Shown here: piece by piece, positions 1-8,332 of the stretch
Layout of the letters: each line of letters opens with the position of its first letter
How positions within the stretch are numbered: position 1 is the stretch's first letter
From: Prevotella lacticifex
GTDB taxonomy: Bacteria > Bacteroidota > Bacteroidia > Bacteroidales > Bacteroidaceae
Direction of reading: 5' to 3'
Assembly (NCBI RefSeq): GCF_019973375.1
Contig: NZ_BPTV01000001.1
Span: 496,001-560,000 of the forward strand
Length of the DNA stretch: 64,000 nucleotides
The notes under the pieces: model-generated
The model's database searches: none
Told to the model about the DNA's origin: nothing
What the model saw: only the letters and a program-made list of their open reading frames with translations
Made by a program: the position numbers and the translations under genes

Positions 1-120
1 CGGTACATACAGTATGCCACCGGCGGTCATGGCTTTGGAGCATCACAGACGAAAGGAACGGCTGAATGCCGCCAGTGGAAGGACGAATTCATCAGATGGT
101 TCCGCGAAATCAGCCGTTAG
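1..120 (+). CDS. alpha/beta hydrolase, C-terminal end (partial)
   Basis: The window opens inside an open frame that ends at TAG 118-120 and encodes about 39 residues. They contain G-G-H-G-F-G followed by a W-x-x-E-F-x-x-W-F ending, the usual C-terminus of acetyl-esterase and dienelactone-hydrolase-like alpha/beta hydrolases. The His of the G-H-G-F motif would be the catalytic histidine. The nucleophile and acid lie outside the window, so substrate and length are unknown. It reads in the same direction as the lipid-cluster genes that follow, with a 132-bp gap in which I see no clear promoter. Membership of that cluster cannot be decided here. Confidence 0.6.
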   Translation, partial: RYIQYATGGHGFGASQTKGTAECRQWKDEFIRWFREISR

Positions 121-252
121 GCTCTGACAGTCAGAGATATGCCGCCGGATGGTGGGGACATGACTCTACAGCGATACGGTTCCGGGGCTCCCGACGGTTG
201 GAATCAATCCCCAAGATACTGAAATAAAGTCGGTTAACGATATAAGAACGAA

Positions 253-3042
253 ATGAAACGACTCATACTCATACTTTATGACACATTCCATGCGCACCGC
301 GGACTGATGTTTACGGTCCTTGCCGTGGTGACGGTGGTGCTCGGTGTGCTCATCCACCGCATCAGCTATAAGGAGGATATCACCGATTTCCTTCCTCTCA
401 GCGGCAACGATCAGGAGGCCATGCGCATGTATCAGGGACTGTCGGGGGCTAACCGCATCATCGCCATCGTCGGTGCGAAAGGCGCGAAGAGTCCCGATGC
501 CGACCGCCTCTGCGATGCTGCCGATGCCTTCGTGACCTCCATCGACGGCGAGAAGCTCAAGGCCACCTACACCATCGACCTCGACAAGATGTCGGATGTT
601 GCCGCATTCGTCTACCGGAATATTCCTTATTTCCTCACCGATGCCGACTATCACCGCATGGACTCGCTCCTCCGGACTCACGATTATGTCGGCTCACAGC
701 TCAATAACGACATGGAGATGCTGATGTTTCCGTCGGGCAGTATGCTCTCCGACAACATCGGGCGCGACCCGCTGAACCTCTTCACACCCGTGGTGGAACG
801 TCTCAGCAATGGTGCACAGTCGTTGAACTACGAACTTTACAACGGGCATATCTTCACACCCGACATGAAGAATGCTGTCGTGATAATCGAATCGCCCTAC
901 GGTTCGAGCGAGACCGACAGGAACGGACAGCTCATCGAGCGGCTGACGGATTGCTCCGGCAAGGTGGAGAAGCAGTTCCCCGGTGTCAGTATCCGGTTTA
1001 CGGGTGGTCCGGTGATAGCCGTCGACAATGCCGGTCAGATAAAATCGGACACCATTCTCTCCGTTTCCATCGCCATCGTGCTCATCCTCGTCCTCCTCGC
1101 AGTGGCTTTCCGCAACGTCCGAAATATCGGACTCATCGCCGTAACAATCATCTGGGGGTGGGTCTTCGCCCTCGGCTGTCTGTCGATAGTCCACAGCACA
1201 ATATCGCTTATCGTCCTCGGTGTCTCGTCGATAATCATCGGTATAGCCGTCAACTATCCCCTGCATCTCGTCGCCCACCTCAATCACACCCCCGACATGC
1301 GGCAGGCACTGCGCGAGATTGTGGAACCCCTGCTCGTCGGAAACATCACCACCATCGGCGCCTTCCTGTGCCTTGTGCCGCTGAAGTCGGTCGCCCTGCG
1401 CGACCTCGGACTCTTCGCAGCTTTCCTGCTCATCGGTACCATACTCTTCGTCTTCGCCTTTCTGCCTCATTTCGTGAGGGTTAGCGCAGAGCCACGGACC
1501 GGGTGGCTGACGCGTCTCGGCAATGTGCAACTCGAGAATAAGCGCTGGATAGTTGTCGTGACGGCTGTTCTGACCCTCATTTTCGGCGTTCTGAGTCTTA
1601 ATACGAAGTTCGATTCCGACATCTCGCATATCAATTATCTCACGAAGGAGCAGAAATCTAACCTCAGTTATCTCTCCTCTCTGCTGCGCAGCAACCCCAA
1701 GGAGAAAACCGTATATGCTGTTGCTGACGGCCGTTCGGCCGATGAGGCCCTCGCAGCCAATGAGAAGATGCAGACGGCCTTAGCCGGAATCAGTCGCGAC
1801 AAGGCCGTCACCGGTGTCCACTCGCCGGCACAGTTTCTGCCCTCAAAGGCCGAACAGCACCGGCGTTTGGCCATGTGGAACAGCTTTGTGGACCGCTATG
1901 GCAAGACCATCCGCGATAATCTTGAATCCGCCGGGGCATCGTTAGGCTTCGGGTCCGGCTCGTTCAGCGATTTTTATGCAATCCTCTCGAAGAAATACAC
2001 CGTCGAGAATATCGCCCATTTCGCTCCGCTTACCGACGGTCCACTGCGCCAAAACTACTACTACGACAAGTCGTCCGGCACATATAATATTATCACTCCC
2101 GTCACGGTAAGGGCCGACAGAGCCGGTGACGTGGCCGCCCACCTCGACAAGTCGCTTCCCTGCGGCTACAGTTTCGAGATTGGAGCACTGAATAAAGGCA
2201 TTGCCAACAGCCTGTCCGACAACTTCAACTACATCGGTTGGGCATGCGGACTGATAGTCTTTTTCTTCCTTTGGCTGTCGTTCGGAAATATCGAGCTCGC
2301 GGCCCTCTCGTTCCTTCCGATGGCTGTCAGCTGGCTGTGGATTCTCGGACTGATGTCGTTGTTCGGCATACAATTCAACATCATAAACATCATTCTCGCC
2401 ACATTCATCTTCGGACAAGGCGACGACTACACCATCTTCATCACCGAAGGCTGTCAGTATGAGTACGCTTACGGCCGGAAGATGCTCGCTTCCTACAAAA
2501 ACAGCATTGTCATCTCGGCCATCATCATGTTCATTGGCATGGGCGTACTCGTCATCGCCCGCCATCCGGCACTGCGCTCCTTGGGCGAGGTGACCGTCGT
2601 CGGCATGTTCTCGGTAGTCCTCATGGCCTACCTGCTGCCGCCTTTCATCTTCAAGTGGATAACGCGGAAGAACGGGTCGCTGCGGCGTCGGCCGCTGACT
2701 GTCAGGTCGTTGCTTATGCCCCGCCGCTATCCCGACAGCTGTGAGGCGGGCCGGACGCACGACTACTATGCACGCTACGTGATGGATTGCTACTACTATT
2801 GTGGGGCCGACATCGTGAGGACGGTGAAGACAGCTCTGCGCAACCATACGGCCACCGCCGTACCGTCGCCTAATGGCACCATCACCGTCGACGGTGAATC
2901 GTATGGTGCCGTGGCCCTCGTCGAGGCCCTCATGCATCCTAAGGCTACCGTCATCGCCAGGACATTGGATGCCGACGATGCCGACGTGTGCCGCAATGTG
3001 GCTTGCAGGATAGCTGGAAATATCAGGATAGAAAGTAAATAA
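253..3042 (+). CDS. MMPL/RND-family exporter with a C-terminal methyltransferase-like remnant
   Basis: A 929-residue inner-membrane transporter of the MMPL (RND) superfamily. It has the duplicated layout: one N-terminal membrane segment (about 18-36), a periplasmic loop, a first helix bundle (about 270-455), a second loop and a second bundle (about 640-805). The second bundle carries G-Q-G-D-D-Y-T, the expected proton-relay region, near residues 719-725. After the last helix a soluble tail of about 110 residues remains. It resembles, from memory, the terminal part of the methyltransferase-like domain in Bacteroidota fusions of MMPL, lysophospholipid acyltransferase and methyltransferase; the acyltransferase part is absent. 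ACP and AMP-ligase genes follow, so export of an aryl-polyene-type or other acyl product is inferred. Confidence 0.85.
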   Translation: MKRLILILYDTFHAHRGLMFTVLAVVTVVLGVLIHRISYKEDITDFLPLSGNDQEAMRMYQGLSGANRIIAIVGAKGAKSPDADRLCDAADAFVTSIDGEKLKATYTIDLDKMSDVAAFVYRNIPYFLTDADYHRMDSLLRTHDYVGSQLNNDMEMLMFPSGSMLSDNIGRDPLNLFTPVVERLSNGAQSLNYELYNGHIFTPDMKNAVVIIESPYGSSETDRNGQLIERLTDCSGKVEKQFPGVSIRFTGGPVIAVDNAGQIKSDTILSVSIAIVLILVLLAVAFRNVRNIGLIAVTIIWGWVFALGCLSIVHSTISLIVLGVSSIIIGIAVNYPLHLVAHLNHTPDMRQALREIVEPLLVGNITTIGAFLCLVPLKSVALRDLGLFAAFLLIGTILFVFAFLPHFVRVSAEPRTGWLTRLGNVQLENKRWIVVVTAVLTLIFGVLSLNTKFDSDISHINYLTKEQKSNLSYLSSLLRSNPKEKTVYAVADGRSADEALAANEKMQTALAGISRDKAVTGVHSPAQFLPSKAEQHRRLAMWNSFVDRYGKTIRDNLESAGASLGFGSGSFSDFYAILSKKYTVENIAHFAPLTDGPLRQNYYYDKSSGTYNIITPVTVRADRAGDVAAHLDKSLPCGYSFEIGALNKGIANSLSDNFNYIGWACGLIVFFFLWLSFGNIELAALSFLPMAVSWLWILGLMSLFGIQFNIINIILATFIFGQGDDYTIFITEGCQYEYAYGRKMLASYKNSIVISAIIMFIGMGVLVIARHPALRSLGEVTVVGMFSVVLMAYLLPPFIFKWITRKNGSLRRRPLTVRSLLMPRRYPDSCEAGRTHDYYARYVMDCYYYCGADIVRTVKTALRNHTATAVPSPNGTITVDGESYGAVALVEALMHPKATVIARTLDADDADVCRNVACRIAGNIRIESK

Positions 3043-3075
3043 CGAAACATCATAATCATAAAAATAAACTATATT

Positions 3076-3327
3076 ATGGATGAAAATAAGATGAAGAACG
3101 ATATAAGGAAGATGCTCGAGGATATACTCCCGCTCGTCGACTTTGACTCCGATTTCCTCTTTGCCGAACTCGACTCCTTGGGCATTACGGCCATACTTAT
3201 GACTCTATCGAAGGCTTACGACATCGATTTGGAATCGCCCGACGTCACACCAAAGAACTTCAAGAACCTCGACAGTCTCGTACGGCTCGTCGAAACGAAG
3301 ATTGCTGAGAAGAATGATCGTCAATAA
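3076..3327 (+). CDS. acyl carrier protein
   Basis: An 83-residue acidic helical protein with the acyl-carrier signature E-L-D-S-L-G; Ser34 is the predicted 4'-phosphopantetheine attachment site. The length is normal for a stand-alone ACP. It sits 33 bp after the MMPL gene, and its stop codon (3325-3327) is one base before the ATG of the AMP-ligase gene, so translation of the two is probably coupled. Together they suggest loading of an aryl or fatty acid starter onto this ACP. This is not necessarily the housekeeping AcpP: sequence and context fit a dedicated carrier of a secondary lipid cluster. Confidence 0.88.
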   Translation: MDENKMKNDIRKMLEDILPLVDFDSDFLFAELDSLGITAILMTLSKAYDIDLESPDVTPKNFKNLDSLVRLVETKIAEKNDRQ

Positions 3328-3328
3328 A

Positions 3329-4690
3329 ATGACAACCATCGAGCAGCAGGTGGAGCGTCACGCCCTCTCGACACCCGACAAACCCGCCGTAGTCAGTTGC
3401 GGAACGACGACCACCTATGCCCAGCTATGGGCCGATGTCTGCCGCCGCACCGACGAACTGAGAGCTGCCGCCGCACCGGGACGCCTGAACATCTTCCGCG
3501 CCACGGCCGACAAGAAATTCATCGTCGAGTATCTCTCTACCCATCGTGCCGGAATGGTGGCTATGCCCCTGGAGAAGGATTTGCCTGAGGCGCGGCTCAC
3601 AGCTCTGCGAAACGAGTACGGCACGATGGTCCTGCCGCCGGCCGACGATGCCCTCGAGAGCATTGCCGACGTGCTCTTCACCACCGGCTCGACGGGGCGG
3701 CAGAAAGGGGTTATGGTGAGTTACCGCGCCATCATTGCCGATGCCGACAACCTCATCAGCTCGCAGGGGTTCACCACCGACACCACTTTTATAATATGCG
3801 GGCCGCTGAACCATATCGGCTCGCTGTCGAAAATATGGCCCGTGCTCGCCCTCGGCGGCACACTGGTGATAGTCGACGGCATGAAGGACATCAACTCGCT
3901 GCTCGGCCTCTTCGACCGTTCCGGTCAGCACCTTGCCACATTCATGGTGCCGGCGAGTCTGCGGATGATTCTACGTTTCGGCAGTAAGAGGATAAAGGAA
4001 GTGGCCAAAAACATCGATTTCATCGAGACTGGGGGCGCTGCTCTGTCACAGTCTGACATCGACGGACTCCGTCGTCTGCTGCCCGGAGTCCGACTCTACA
4101 ACACCTATGCCTCCACTGAGACAGGCATCGTGACCACCGCCGACTTCAGTCAGGGTGCGTCTCCTGCCGGATGCACCGGCCGGCCGATGCGCAACTCCGC
4201 CGTGACGATTACCGCCGACGGACGGATAACGTGCAGCGGGGCGACGGTCATGAGCGGCTATCTCGGCGATGAGACCCTCACACGAGCCGTTCTCCACGGT
4301 GGCACGGTGGTCACCAACGACCTCGGCGAGATTGACAGCGACGGCCGGCTGCACATCAAAGGGCGGCAGAACGACGTGATAAACATCGGCGGATATAAGG
4401 TGTCGCCACAGGAAATAGAGGATGCCGCGAGTGATATTGAGGCCGTTGCCGACAGTATCTGCATCCCGTTCCACTCCGGTATCTTTGGCGACACGATGAA
4501 ACTGATTTATGTCGTCAGTCCAGGCTGTATGCTTGGCAAGCGTGATGTGGCACGGGCCTTGGCCGCGAAGCTCGAAAGCTACAAGGTGCCGAGGGTCTTT
4601 GAGGAGGCCGGCAGCATCCGCCACACATTCAACGGCAAGCCCGACCGGCGGTTCTATCTTACTGGTGGCGACGAGAAGTCTGATGAATGA
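3329..4690 (+). CDS. AMP-dependent acyl/aryl-ACP (or CoA) ligase
   Basis: A 453-residue member of the ANL adenylating superfamily. The P-loop-like motif F-T-T-G-S-T-G-R-Q-K-G lies around residues 113-123. The aromatic motif N-T-Y-A-S-T-E-T-G follows, then the hinge region with I-K-G-R-Q-N-D-V-I-N-I-G-G-Y-K-V. The protein is short for the family because the N-terminal part is compact, as in ligases of aryl-polyene clusters. I chose ATG 3329, one base after the ACP stop, over the overlapping ATG 3302, because M-T-T-I-E-Q-Q-V begins the recognisable domain. Activation of a starter acid for the neighbouring ACP is inferred from the gene order; the substrate is unknown. Confidence 0.82.
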   Translation: MTTIEQQVERHALSTPDKPAVVSCGTTTTYAQLWADVCRRTDELRAAAAPGRLNIFRATADKKFIVEYLSTHRAGMVAMPLEKDLPEARLTALRNEYGTMVLPPADDALESIADVLFTTGSTGRQKGVMVSYRAIIADADNLISSQGFTTDTTFIICGPLNHIGSLSKIWPVLALGGTLVIVDGMKDINSLLGLFDRSGQHLATFMVPASLRMILRFGSKRIKEVAKNIDFIETGGAALSQSDIDGLRRLLPGVRLYNTYASTETGIVTTADFSQGASPAGCTGRPMRNSAVTITADGRITCSGATVMSGYLGDETLTRAVLHGGTVVTNDLGEIDSDGRLHIKGRQNDVINIGGYKVSPQEIEDAASDIEAVADSICIPFHSGIFGDTMKLIYVVSPGCMLGKRDVARALAAKLESYKVPRVFEEAGSIRHTFNGKPDRRFYLTGGDEKSDE

Positions 4691-4722
4691 CCGCTGGCGG
4701 CAGACATTTTTCCGTTCCGGAA

Positions 4723-4755
4723 TTTGGCAGTCTGCGACAAAATAACTACTTTTGC
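4723..4755 (+). promoter_or_regulatory. Bacteroides-type promoter of the metallophosphoesterase gene
   Basis: TTTG at 4723-4726, a 21-bp spacer, and TACTTTTG at 4748-4755 fit the TTTG/TAnnTTTG consensus of the Bacteroidota primary sigma factor. The box lies 36 bp before the ATG at 4792. It separates this gene from the lipid cluster upstream. Confidence 0.75.
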
Positions 4756-4791
4756 GTTTACAGTCAGTGTGTTACGTAAAACCTCGAAGAT

Positions 4792-5544
4792 ATGAGCATA
4801 CTAATTTTCCCCGACATCCATGGCCGCTCGTTCTGGCAGAAACCCCTTGACGATGTTATCCGTCACCGCCGCCATTTCGACTCGATAGTGTTCATGGGCG
4901 ACTATTTCGACCCCTACGACAGTGAGGGTATCGACGAGAGCGAGGCCATAGCCAACTGGCACCGGCTCTTCGCTACCGTCAGCGATGGTGTCCTCGGCTG
5001 TCAGCCAGTATTCCTCCTTGGCAATCACGATGCTCATTACGCCAACCCAGTATTCTCGGCTTTTGCCGGCGGCAGCCGACTGTCGCGTCGCTATTTCGAT
5101 GCTATCAAGGCCATCTTCGCTGGCAATGAGAGTCTGTTCCGGGTGGCTTACGATACGATGGTGGGGCCGAAACGGGTGCTCTTCACCCATGCAGGTGTCA
5201 ACCGCGAGTGGGTTGAGCGCCACGGCGAGTTGCTGAAACCGCTGAGTGCCGACAGCATCAACGCGCTGATGAACACCCAGGACGGGTGGTTCGCCCTCTC
5301 CGATGTGGGACGGATGCGCGGCGGTGAGCGTCCGACGGGAGGTCCGCTGTGGGCCGATGTAGCCGAACATTACGATGCCGACGGCCATCCGTACACCATC
5401 GACGGTTACGACTATGAGGTCTTTGCACACAGTCAGCGTAGGAACGACCCCATCATCAACAGCCATTTTGCCATGCTCGATGTCCGCCGTCCATTCGTTC
5501 TTGCCGACGACGGCACTGTCCACGAGTACGGCGACGATATGTAA
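4792..5544 (+). CDS. calcineurin-like metallophosphoesterase
   Basis: A 250-residue cytoplasmic phosphoesterase of the calcineurin-like superfamily. The metal-binding motifs appear in order: D8-x-H10 near the start, G36-D37, G77-N-H-D80, and later T-H-A-G-V-N and a final histidine in the A-H-S-Q region. It has no signal peptide or membrane segment. Family members hydrolyse phosphoprotein, bis-nucleoside tetraphosphate or cyclic nucleotide substrates, and the sequence does not tell which. It has its own promoter and no operon partner. The downstream region holds a palindrome array and an inverted repeat, and the next gene (dsbD) is convergent. Confidence 0.85.
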   Translation: MSILIFPDIHGRSFWQKPLDDVIRHRRHFDSIVFMGDYFDPYDSEGIDESEAIANWHRLFATVSDGVLGCQPVFLLGNHDAHYANPVFSAFAGGSRLSRRYFDAIKAIFAGNESLFRVAYDTMVGPKRVLFTHAGVNREWVERHGELLKPLSADSINALMNTQDGWFALSDVGRMRGGERPTGGPLWADVAEHYDADGHPYTIDGYDYEVFAHSQRRNDPIINSHFAMLDVRRPFVLADDGTVHEYGDDM

Positions 5545-5663
5545 TAGGTGATCATTCTGACCTGTCTCCTCCGTTTTAATCCCCGAATCAATAGTAAAAA
5601 TATTTCATATTTAAGGACTTCCTTATCTTTCTTCGTAACTATCTAATAATCAAATAGATGGAG

Positions 5664-5765
5664 ATAAGGCCCATTTTGCGTTCTGAAACGGCCCGTTTTA
5701 GACGCTGAAATGGCCCGAATTGGAACGCAAAACGGCCCGTTTCAGACGATGAAACGGCATATATG
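5664..5765. repeat. 22-bp-period palindrome array A (five units)
   Basis: Five 14-bp units start at 5664, 5686, 5708, 5730 and 5752, exactly 22 bp apart. The inner ones are near-palindromes such as AAACGGCCCGTTTT; 8-bp linkers of the AGACGCTG or GCGTTCTG kind separate them. The outer units are degenerate (last: AAACGGCATATATG). Arrays of the same design lie at 33479, 45309 and 58496. This one sits in the 618-bp gap between the convergent metallophosphoesterase and dsbD genes; the rest of the gap, apart from the inverted repeat at 5956-6120, shows no gene. Confidence 0.9.
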
Positions 5766-5955
5766 GCAAAGCTGTTAATATTTTTCGCTAATGTTGAATG
5801 GTTTGGAGTTTGAAATAACCATGAACATTAGACTCCGCTTTCTTGAATATTGAATTGTTGTGAGTGAATCGTGAATTAACCGAGAATAATGAATGTATGC
5901 GAAATGTGTGGTTAATTCGTGAAGATTGTTGTTTACATTAATTCCTGTAAACTTC

Positions 5956-6120
5956 CAATAAATTATTCCGGAACGGTAGGTGATACGTATTAGGGGCGGC
6001 ATCATCAAATCCTTTTCCGGCACTGTTAGCGTCGGCGCGATGTGTGAATCGTGTGCTGCTGTGTGGCGAAAAGGGATTTGGCGATGCCGCCCCTAACAAT
6101 AAATTATTGCCGGACGACGG
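5956..6120. repeat. inverted-repeat element flanked by direct repeats (MITE-like or structural)
   Basis: A perfect 14-bp inverted repeat (TTAGGGGCGGCATC at 5990-6003, complement at 6083-6096) extends imperfectly inward over about 30 bp per arm, with a loop of about 47 bp. A direct repeat CAATAAATTATT plus CCGG lies just outside each arm (5956-5972 and 6097-6113). The element lies 43 bp downstream of the dsbD stop. It may be a small non-autonomous transposable element or an RNA hairpin that ends or protects the dsbD transcript; no T-tract follows either arm. Confidence 0.6.
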
Positions 6121-6162
6121 CTGCTGCCTGTGGTTGATGCGCGAGACAGCGGGGGCGCCGGC

Positions 6163-8211
6163 TTAGCGTTTCTTGTATTCCTTCAGACCGTTGTCGAGGA
6201 ACTCGAGGAATCCCGGAATGTCCTCCTTGTAGACGAACGAGCCGCTGAGAGGCATGCCGTTGTTGTCGAGCGTGACGTAGTAAGGCTGGGCCAGATAACC
6301 GAACTTCGTCTGTTCGAGCCAGCTCCACTTGTCGCCTACGGTACGCAGTTTGCGGGTGTTGCCCTTCGAGTCCTTCACCTCGATAGGCTTAGCCAACGGA
6401 GTCTTGTCGTCGACATAGAGCGATATGAGTACGTAATCGTCGTTGAGACGCTTCTGTACCTCCGGGTCGGTCCAGACGGCAGCCTCCATCTTACGGCAGT
6501 TGACGCATCCGAAACCGGTGAAATCGAGCATTACGGGCTTGTGCTGAGCTTTGGCTGCGGCCATACCTTCCTCGTAAGAGGTGTACTTAGCCTTCACTTC
6601 CTCAGTCTTGTTGAGGTTGAAGTCCTGAGTGTACATGGGCGGAGCAAATGCCGAGACGGCCTTGCAGGGAGCGCCCCACAGTCCCGGAACCATGTAGACG
6701 GCGAAGGCCAGGGAGCACAGACCGAGCATGATGCAGGCCACGGGCTGCGCTTTCGGGTTGTCGCCGTCGGAACGGAAGTGCAGGATTCCGAGGAGATAGA
6801 GTCCCATGAGCGTGAAGATGGCTATCCACAGGGCGAGGAATGTCTCGCGGTCGAGGAGTCCCCATCCGTAGGCGAGGTCGGCAACGGAGAAGAATTTCAG
6901 AGAGAAGGCCAGTTCGACGAATCCGAGTACCACCTTCACCGTGTTCATCCACGAGCCCGACTTCGGGGCTTTCTTCATCCAGCTTGGGAACATCGCAAAG
7001 AGGGTGAAGGGCAGAGCCAACGCCAGGGCGAAGCCGAACATGCCGATGGCCGGTGCCACCCAGTTGTTGCTTGTGGCTGCCTGGACGAGAAGCAGACCGA
7101 CAACAGGCGCTGTGCAGGAGAAACTGACGAGCGAGAGGGTGAAGGCCATAAGGAAGATCGACAGCAGACCGGTCGTGGCCGAGGCCTTAGAGTCGACCTT
7201 GTTGCCCCACGACGATGGCAGGGCGAGCTCGAACATCCCGAAGAAACTCAGGGCGAAGACAACTAAAAGGAGGAAGAAGAAAATATTGAATGGTGCGTTT
7301 GTCGACATCTCGTTGAGCGTCTGTGGACCAAAGAGTGCCGTGATGACAAGCGCCAGGGTCATATATATAATAATGATGGATATTCCGTAGATGATGGCGT
7401 CGCGCACGCCCTTTCCTTTTTCGCCCGAACGGTGGAGAAAGAAGCTCACCGTCATCGGGATGATTGGCCAGACGCATGGTGTGAAGAGTGCGATGATACC
7501 ACCGAGGAGTCCCATGAGGAATATGTACCACAGCGATTTGCCCTCGGTGTCGGGCTGATAAGCTTTCATCTTGTCGATGACCGGAGTCCAGAGCTGGTCG
7601 CCGATGGAGGCCGTCGCCGTGTCGGCGGGCTGAGCCTGGGCCGCTGCGGCTACAGAGTCCTGGGCCTCACCGGCAGGCGTTGCGGCGGCACTGTCGGCAG
7701 GAGATGCATCGTCGGCAGTGGCGGCAGCAGTCTCGTCGGTGGCTGCGGGGGCATCCTTAGGACCGTTGCCCTTATAGTTGAAGTCGACCGACTGCGGCGG
7801 CATGCACATCTCGTCGTTGCAGGTGCCATACTCGAGATAGCCGTTGATGCTGTAGGTCTTGCCGGTAATCTTGAACCGCTGGACGAATTGCACGTGATGC
7901 TCGAAGTAGCGGACGCGCATGCCGAAGATTGGGTCGTCGATGTTTATCTCCTTTCCCGAGTGGCGCAGCGGACCTTCAGCCTTGGCTCCCACGGCTTTCT
8001 CTACATTTAATGATGCTGAGATGGGACCGCCATCGGGTAGGGCGGTGGAGTAGACATGCCATCCGTTGTTTATGGTGCCGGTGAAGACAACATCGACTTC
8101 GGACGGTGAAACTTGTTTCTGTGCAACAGTGAAATGCACAGGATTGCCTTGCCCCCAGCTTAGTGCGCTGATGAGTAAAAGGGCAAGTGACATGAATGCT
8201 TTTTTAAACAT
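6163..8211 (-). CDS. dsbD: DsbD-family thiol:disulfide interchange protein
   Basis: A 682-residue protein that carries reducing power from cytoplasmic thioredoxin to the periplasm. A signal peptide (1-20) precedes a periplasmic DsbD-N-like domain (about 25-140), an Ala/Thr/Asp-rich linker (about 145-205), about eight membrane helices (about 225-520) and a C-terminal thioredoxin domain (about 545-682). The membrane segment has both expected cysteines, in F-T-P-C-V-W-P and F-S-C-T-A-P-V-V-G. The thioredoxin domain carries C569-V-N-C572. The gene is divergent from the thioredoxin-fold lipoprotein gene at 8333 and shares a 121-bp promoter region with it; a minus-strand TAATTTTG -7 box is at 8261-8268. 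Confidence 0.92.
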   Translation of the reverse strand: MFKKAFMSLALLLISALSWGQGNPVHFTVAQKQVSPSEVDVVFTGTINNGWHVYSTALPDGGPISASLNVEKAVGAKAEGPLRHSGKEINIDDPIFGMRVRYFEHHVQFVQRFKITGKTYSINGYLEYGTCNDEMCMPPQSVDFNYKGNGPKDAPAATDETAAATADDASPADSAAATPAGEAQDSVAAAAQAQPADTATASIGDQLWTPVIDKMKAYQPDTEGKSLWYIFLMGLLGGIIALFTPCVWPIIPMTVSFFLHRSGEKGKGVRDAIIYGISIIIIYMTLALVITALFGPQTLNEMSTNAPFNIFFFLLLVVFALSFFGMFELALPSSWGNKVDSKASATTGLLSIFLMAFTLSLVSFSCTAPVVGLLLVQAATSNNWVAPAIGMFGFALALALPFTLFAMFPSWMKKAPKSGSWMNTVKVVLGFVELAFSLKFFSVADLAYGWGLLDRETFLALWIAIFTLMGLYLLGILHFRSDGDNPKAQPVACIMLGLCSLAFAVYMVPGLWGAPCKAVSAFAPPMYTQDFNLNKTEEVKAKYTSYEEGMAAAKAQHKPVMLDFTGFGCVNCRKMEAAVWTDPEVQKRLNDDYVLISLYVDDKTPLAKPIEVKDSKGNTRKLRTVGDKWSWLEQTKFGYLAQPYYVTLDNNGMPLSGSFVYKEDIPGFLEFLDNGLKEYKKR

Positions 8212-8278
8212 TTTACAGTAAACCTTTCTTGTTTATGTGCTGTTGATATAAAAGATTGTGCAAAATTAGGAAATTATT

Positions 8279-8310
8279 TTTGTTTATTCATATTAATTGA
8301 TGTAATTTTG
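8279..8310 (+). promoter_or_regulatory. Promoter of the thioredoxin-fold lipoprotein gene, overlapping the dsbD promoter region
   Basis: TTTG 8279-8282, a 20-bp spacer and TAATTTTG 8303-8310 give a near-perfect Bacteroidota promoter 22 bp before the ATG at 8333. The -7 box for the divergent dsbD gene (TAATTTTG read on the minus strand, 8261-8268) is back to back with it. Confidence 0.8.
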
Positions 8311-8332
8311 TGGCTAAAATAGAAAAAAAAAG

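Noticed and set aside
5775-6023. 82-residue minus-strand open frame
   Set aside because: It ends within the inverted-repeat element, has no signal or domain and lies in an AT-rich gap; most likely chance.
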